From NCBI GenBank assembly GCA_964471535.1, contig CAYYHA010000136.1:1-10693 (forward strand): a DNA stretch of 10,693 bases, given 5' to 3'. The stretch's first letter is position 1. Each line of letters opens with the position of its first letter. Under the pieces are notes generated by a model. It had not been told where the DNA came from. It made no database searches and saw only the letters and a program-made list of their open reading frames with translations. Made by a program: the position numbers and the translations under genes. The DNA comes from CAYYHA01 sp964471535 (GTDB lineage Bacteria > Myxococcota > Myxococcia > SLRQ01). Shown in pieces: positions 7,877 through 10,693 of this stretch.

Positions 7877-8662
7877 CTACCAGGGGATCTTCATCGGCTC
7901 GGCACCCGGCACGCAGGCGTAGTGGGAGAAATCGGTGACCCCCGCCTCCCGGAGCACCTCCTCGTCGAGGAAGGCCTGTCCGCTTCCCAGCTCCTTCGGC
8001 TCTCGGGCGACCAGTTCCAACAGCGCATCGGCGAGGATATCGGCCTTGCGCCAGTTCTCCTTCTGGCCGAGGCCCAGGTTGATGGTGGCATAACTCTCGA
8101 TGAGGGTGACCGGCCACAGGGCGTTGACGGCGATGTTCTCACCGGCGAGCTCCTCGGCCAGGGCGATTCCGAGATAGGTCATCCCGAACTTGCTCACCAT
8201 GTAGGCGCACTTGCCGGCGACCAGCTTGGGGTTGTCCACCGGCGGGGACATGTTCACCACGTGGCCGTAGCCCTGGGCGCGGAAGTGAGGGATGCAAAGC
8301 TGCGTCGCCACGTGCGCGGCGCGGAAGTTCACGTCCATGACCAGGTCGAAGCGCCTTGCCGGCGTCTCTTCCACCGGATACCACCACGCCGCGCCGGCGT
8401 TGTTGACCAGGATGTCGATGCGCCCGAAGGTCTCGAGGGTCGTCTCGACCATCTTTTCGAGCATCGCCTCCTTGCGCACGTCCACCTGAAGGGGCAGCGC
8501 CTCACCGCCGGCCTGCCGGATCTCCTCGGCGACGCTGTAGATCGTGCCGGGCAGGCGGGGGTTCTCCTCCACGCTCTTGGCCGCCACCACCACCTTCGCC
8601 CCCTCGCGCGCCAGCGCGAGCGCGCACGCCCGCCCCACGCCGCGGCTCGACCCCGTCACCAC
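7877..8662 (-). CDS. Short-chain dehydrogenase/reductase, HSDL2-like
   Basis: A cytoplasmic NAD(P)-dependent oxidoreductase of the classical SDR type. From the GTG at 8660-8662 it has 261 residues: TGSSRGVG cofactor loop (3-10), DVR (61-63), NNAG (87-90), catalytic Ser139 within NMSPP, and Tyr154/Lys158 in YMVSK. The stretch AAKSVEENPRLPGTIYSVAE, the ISPP-like serine motif and AVNALWP resemble hydroxysteroid dehydrogenase-like protein 2, a family linked to lipid metabolism; the substrate is not predictable here. The start is odd. GTG 8660 removes most of the first beta strand, yet the frame continues upstream with a fitting GRVAGRVAVV. I find no ATG, GTG or TTG in frame back to the stop at 8825-8827. 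An AGGAGG lies at 8690-8695, too far from this GTG. Either a rare start codon or a sequence change is possible. Confidence 0.85.
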   Translation of the reverse strand: MVTGSSRGVGRACALALAREGAKVVVAAKSVEENPRLPGTIYSVAEEIRQAGGEALPLQVDVRKEAMLEKMVETTLETFGRIDILVNNAGAAWWYPVEETPARRFDLVMDVNFRAAHVATQLCIPHFRAQGYGHVVNMSPPVDNPKLVAGKCAYMVSKFGMTYLGIALAEELAGENIAVNALWPVTLIESYATINLGLGQKENWRKADILADALLELVAREPKELGSGQAFLDEEVLREAGVTDFSHYACVPGAEPMKIPW

Positions 8663-9022
8663 CGCAACCCGTCCTGCGACCCGTCCCGACCTCCTTCGCT
8701 CCTTTGCCGCCGCCGGCGGCGCTTCGTGCTTCGATTCTCGTTGCTGCCCCCGCCCGCCGAACCCTACCCGTCCCTCCCGCCCCAGGCGATAGCCCCTGCG
8801 CTTGCCTTCGCCTCGCGGTGACGCTCACCGATCGAAAGCCCCCGGGCGGAGCCCGATCGCACCGCGGGCGCGCGCGGCAGGCCCGGTGGCCACTGCGCCC
8901 GAGCGTCGAGGCTGCAGCCGGTCGAGTCCGGCACGGCTCGCACCCGCACCCGATTGTTCCCTGCAGGCGGACCAGGCACCGTGTCCGACAACAGGAGGAA
9001 GTCGAGACATCTCCTCGCTCAT
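8663..9022. other. Stretch without a recognisable gene
   Basis: These 360 bases separate the dehydrogenase from the membrane-protein gene, both on the minus strand. The first part (8663-8824) is open in the dehydrogenase frame and includes its likely missing N-terminus and an AGGAGG. CGATCG occurs twice (8829-8834 and 8854-8859), which could form a weak stem. Open frames here read as low-complexity Arg/Pro/Ala shadows. No RNA gene or clear promoter is seen. Confidence 0.5.
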
Positions 9023-9565
9023 CTATGGCTCCAGGATGGTCGCTACCGCTCGGTTGATGGCCCTTGCCAGCTCCGTGGCGCGATCCCCGCTGCGTGCGTT
9101 GCTCCAACCGAGCTGCAGCGTCCACCCCCCATCCGTGTCCGCAAGCCACAGCGCTTCGGGATCCATGAAATCCCCCCAACCATCCACGCTAGCTAGCGGT
9201 GTGGTCGATGTATGCCGAATCCGCCACGGTATCACCCATGCCAGACAGCGGAGCATCCAGGTCCCGCGCGGACTTACTCGCACTCGAACGCGGAAGGACA
9301 GCCATAGCAGCGCGGCACCAAGGAGGGAAATCCAGCCAACACTTGCGCCCCAGTGAAAGCCGAGCGTTGCCAGCGGCCAGATGGCAAAGCCGGCCCACAT
9401 ACTCGCTTCGGGATCGAACCCCGTGAGCCATAGCCTGTCCACAGTGAAGCGAAGCCGGACGCTGTACAGACCGAGCAAAAACGGGACGTACATGACCTCA
9501 ACGAGGTAGGTGCCGAACATCGAGAGCAATAGAACGACTTGCCAAATGGCACCTAGGACATCCAT
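9023..9565 (-). CDS. Small membrane protein with C-terminal soluble domain, unknown function
   Basis: I do not recognise the family. It has 180 residues from the ATG at 9563-9565. Hydrophobic segments lie near residues 6-35, 56-74 and 76-92, followed by an Arg-rich boundary (FRVRVRV) and a soluble tail (about 93-180). The tail, with DPEALWLADTDGGWTLQLG and a final amphipathic helix, loosely recalls bacterial PH-type domains; this is a weak inference. The frame stays open upstream, but that part would overlap the TetR gene and lacks hydrophobic or family features, so the ATG just before the first membrane segment was chosen. The gene is divergent from the TetR gene with only 42 bp between starts, which suggests it is the regulator's target. 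GC is lower than in the flanking genes. Confidence 0.65.
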   Translation of the reverse strand: MDVLGAIWQVVLLLSMFGTYLVEVMYVPFLLGLYSVRLRFTVDRLWLTGFDPEASMWAGFAIWPLATLGFHWGASVGWISLLGAALLWLSFRVRVRVSPRGTWMLRCLAWVIPWRIRHTSTTPLASVDGWGDFMDPEALWLADTDGGWTLQLGWSNARSGDRATELARAINRAVATILEP

Positions 9566-9570
9566 GTGGC

Positions 9571-9609
9571 TGGTATCTTCTCGATAGATTGGATATTCAA
9601 CCAATCTAT
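9571..9609 (+). promoter_or_regulatory. Candidate TetR operator with overlapping promoter
   Basis: ATAGATTGG (9584-9592), 8-base spacer, CCAATCTAT (9601-9609): a perfect inverted repeat with 9-bp arms, 26 bp overall, in the most AT-rich part of the region. It lies between the two divergent genes and touches the ATG at 9608. A possible extended -10 (TG at 9571, TATCTT at 9574-9579) would place transcription start inside the left arm, so binding would block it. No convincing -35 is seen. The palindrome is observed; its role as operator is inferred. Confidence 0.6.
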
Positions 9610-10174
9610 GGGGCGCCCCAGTATGCGCGAGAAACGCCGGAGGGAGATTCTCGACGCCTTCGCCCGCGTCCTTGCGAGCCGTGGGTATGCGGGGGCTACT
9701 GTCGCTGCCGTAGCGACGGAGGCGGGCATCGCGCCCGGACTGATCCACCACTACTTCGAAAGCAAGGCAGAGCTTCTCTCCAGCCTGCTACGCGAGCTGT
9801 TGGTGCGGTTCCGTAGCCGGGTCGCCCACTACGAGGAACGAGAAGGGGACGCGTTGCGGGCCTACGTGGATGGCGCTTTGAAGCTAGACGCACGGGCGGA
9901 CCGGCTGGCCGCACGGTGTTGGGTCGGAATCCTCGCCGAGGCGGTCCGCGACCCTGCGCTCTTCGCACAAATCCGTCGCCTCTTGGACACCGAGATTCAA
10001 TCCATCATCCGTCGGTCCGGCAACGCACTCAGCGATCGGGAGGCAAGTGGCGTGCTCGCCTTCGTCATAGGCTCGTTGGTGCTCGGCGCCTTCGCACCCA
10101 GAAAGACAGCGGGCTTCGCTGCACCGATCCTCCTCCGAATGGTCGCTGCGATGCGTGAACACGGCCCGCCCTGA
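9608..10174 (+). CDS. TetR/AcrR-family transcriptional regulator
   Basis: A DNA-binding repressor of 188 residues, a normal length for the family. The N-terminal domain has REKRRREILDAFARVLASRG (7-26), then the helix-turn-helix TVAAVATEAGIAPGLIHHYF (31-50) and the usual ESKAELL. The C-terminal ligand/dimer domain has a BetI-like flavour (CWVGILAEAVRDPALFAQI), but the ligand is unknown. The ATG at 9608 was chosen because MGRPS is a common TetR beginning. A GTG at 9566, with AGGA 7 bases upstream, would add 14 atypical residues and put the palindrome inside the gene; the ATG at 9623 is another option. It is divergent from the membrane-protein gene and likely controls both itself and that gene. 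Confidence 0.85.
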   Translation: MGRPSMREKRRREILDAFARVLASRGYAGATVAAVATEAGIAPGLIHHYFESKAELLSSLLRELLVRFRSRVAHYEEREGDALRAYVDGALKLDARADRLAARCWVGILAEAVRDPALFAQIRRLLDTEIQSIIRRSGNALSDREASGVLAFVIGSLVLGAFAPRKTAGFAAPILLRMVAAMREHGPP

Positions 10175-10633
10175 CCGCCGGCTAGCTCGACCGAGCACTC
10201 CGTCGCCGCCGGGCGGGTTGGCGGACGGCCCGCGCTCCTCTTCGGCGACGAGGAGGACAACGATTTCACCCTTGGGATGGCCCGGGCCGACGATGCGTCG
10301 GACCAGAGCTGGTCGCTCCACGAGGTGGCCGGGGAGACCCCGACGGCGACGCCCTACGGGAGGCTCTCCCTCTCCCGCGAGGGCGGGGATCTCGCCGCCT
10401 ACGCAGGTGAGCATCCGAGCGTTTCGGCCTACGGCGTGTTCCTGCTCCGCTATCGGGGGTCGGCCTGGGCCGAGCCCGAGCCGGTGGACACCGCGGACAA
10501 CACCACCGAAGCACCGCAGGTCCTAGATACCAGCGTCGCGCGCCTCTCCGACGGCGCAGCGGCCGTCGCCTACAGCCTGTCCTTGGGCGCCGGAGGGGAG
10601 ATCCGCTTCGCGCGGCTCCCCGCCCAGCCCTAG
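10175..10633 (+). pseudogene. 3' remnant of a repeat (propeller-like) protein
   Basis: The frame is open from directly after the TetR stop to TAG at 10631-10633. The only start codon in the early part is ATG 10277 (118 residues), but convincing protein-like sequence begins before it: VGGRPALLFGDEEDNDF. The pattern GRPALLFxD...LGMARADDASDQSW, echoed later by GAAAVAYSLS..GEIRFAR, resembles repeats of exported proteins where 'GRPAxxYxD' and 'xxARAxDAxGxSW' alternate. This suggests the tail of a larger protein that lost its 5' end, perhaps when the lower-GC segment arrived. No matching 5' part is seen in this window. A short functional gene from ATG 10277 remains possible. Confidence 0.5.
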
Positions 10634-10648
10634 GCCGCCTCCGCCCGA

Positions 10649-10675
10649 CGCCGCGCTGCGCCCCCGTGCGCGGCG
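10649..10675 (+). terminator. Strong GC hairpin after the remnant gene
   Basis: CGCCGCGC (10649-10656) pairs perfectly with GCGCGGCG (10668-10675) across an 11-base loop. It starts 15 bases after the TAG at 10633. It has no T-tract. Position and an 8-bp all-GC stem support a terminator left from the original gene. Confidence 0.45.
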
Positions 10676-10693
10676 CCGGTCCCGAGGGTGCGC

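Noticed and set aside
7556..8821. Plus-strand open frame across the dehydrogenase
   Set aside because: It is antisense to a gene with a complete set of SDR motifs. Its translation is low-complexity with no recognisable domain.
9188..9199. 12-bp palindrome CGCTAGCTAGCG, with GCTAGCT again near 10182
   Set aside because: Considered as an insertion footprint, but it is internal to the membrane-protein gene and the shared core is only 7 bases.
9407..9427. Minus-strand GGGGTTCGATCCCG resembling a tRNA T-arm
   Set aside because: No acceptor, D or anticodon arms fit around it, and it lies inside the membrane-protein coding sequence (WLTGFDPEAS).
9566..9607. GTG at 9566 as the TetR start
   Set aside because: The added 14 residues do not look like a TetR N-terminus, the start would abut the divergent ATG, and the palindrome would fall within the gene. 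An AGGA upstream keeps it as a minor alternative.

Overview
The window is GC-rich DNA (about 70-75% in most hand-counted stretches) dominated by one very large, cysteine- and aspartate-rich repeat lipoprotein. Large secreted proteins built from MopE-type repeats, thrombospondin type 3 calcium repeats and PKD domains, next to a 'virulence factor lipase'-type hydrolase, are typical of Myxococcota and related former Deltaproteobacteria. That assignment is an inference from protein style only, because no rRNA or marker gene is present.

Layout. (1) 2-1798, plus strand: the 3' part of an exported alpha/beta-hydrolase whose start lies before the window. (2) 1799-1902: a short gap with a nested GC hairpin and a strong ribosome binding site. 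(3) 1903-7722, plus strand: a 1939-residue lipoprotein. In order it has a lipoprotein signal peptide, three carboxypeptidase-regulatory-like domains, thrombospondin type 3 repeats, a ZU5-like segment, a PKD-like domain, four short Cys repeats, five Cys repeats of exactly 79 residues, and a long C-terminal run of MopE-type metal-binding repeats. The last run contains a perfect 291-bp tandem duplication. (4) 7877-8662, minus strand: an HSDL2-like short-chain dehydrogenase converging on the repeat gene, with two GC hairpins in the gap. (5) 8663-9022: no recognisable gene. (6) 9023-9565 (minus) and 9608-10174 (plus): a divergent pair encoding a small membrane protein and a TetR-family repressor. 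They are separated by 42 bp that hold a perfect 9-bp-arm inverted repeat, the obvious operator candidate. (7) 10175-10633, plus strand: the apparent 3' end of a repeat protein that has lost its 5' part, followed by a strong GC hairpin.

How the parts relate. The hydrolase and the giant lipoprotein are probably both exported, surface-facing proteins, but the gap and hairpin give no firm support for an operon. The dehydrogenase looks like an unrelated cytoplasmic enzyme. The TetR/membrane-protein pair has lower GC (roughly 45-65% in the lines I counted) than both flanks and abuts a decapitated gene, so it may be a later insertion. I see no CRISPR array, tRNA, rRNA, transposase or integrase. The items most worth following up are the recent in-frame duplication and strict unit lengths in the lipoprotein, and the TetR operator region.
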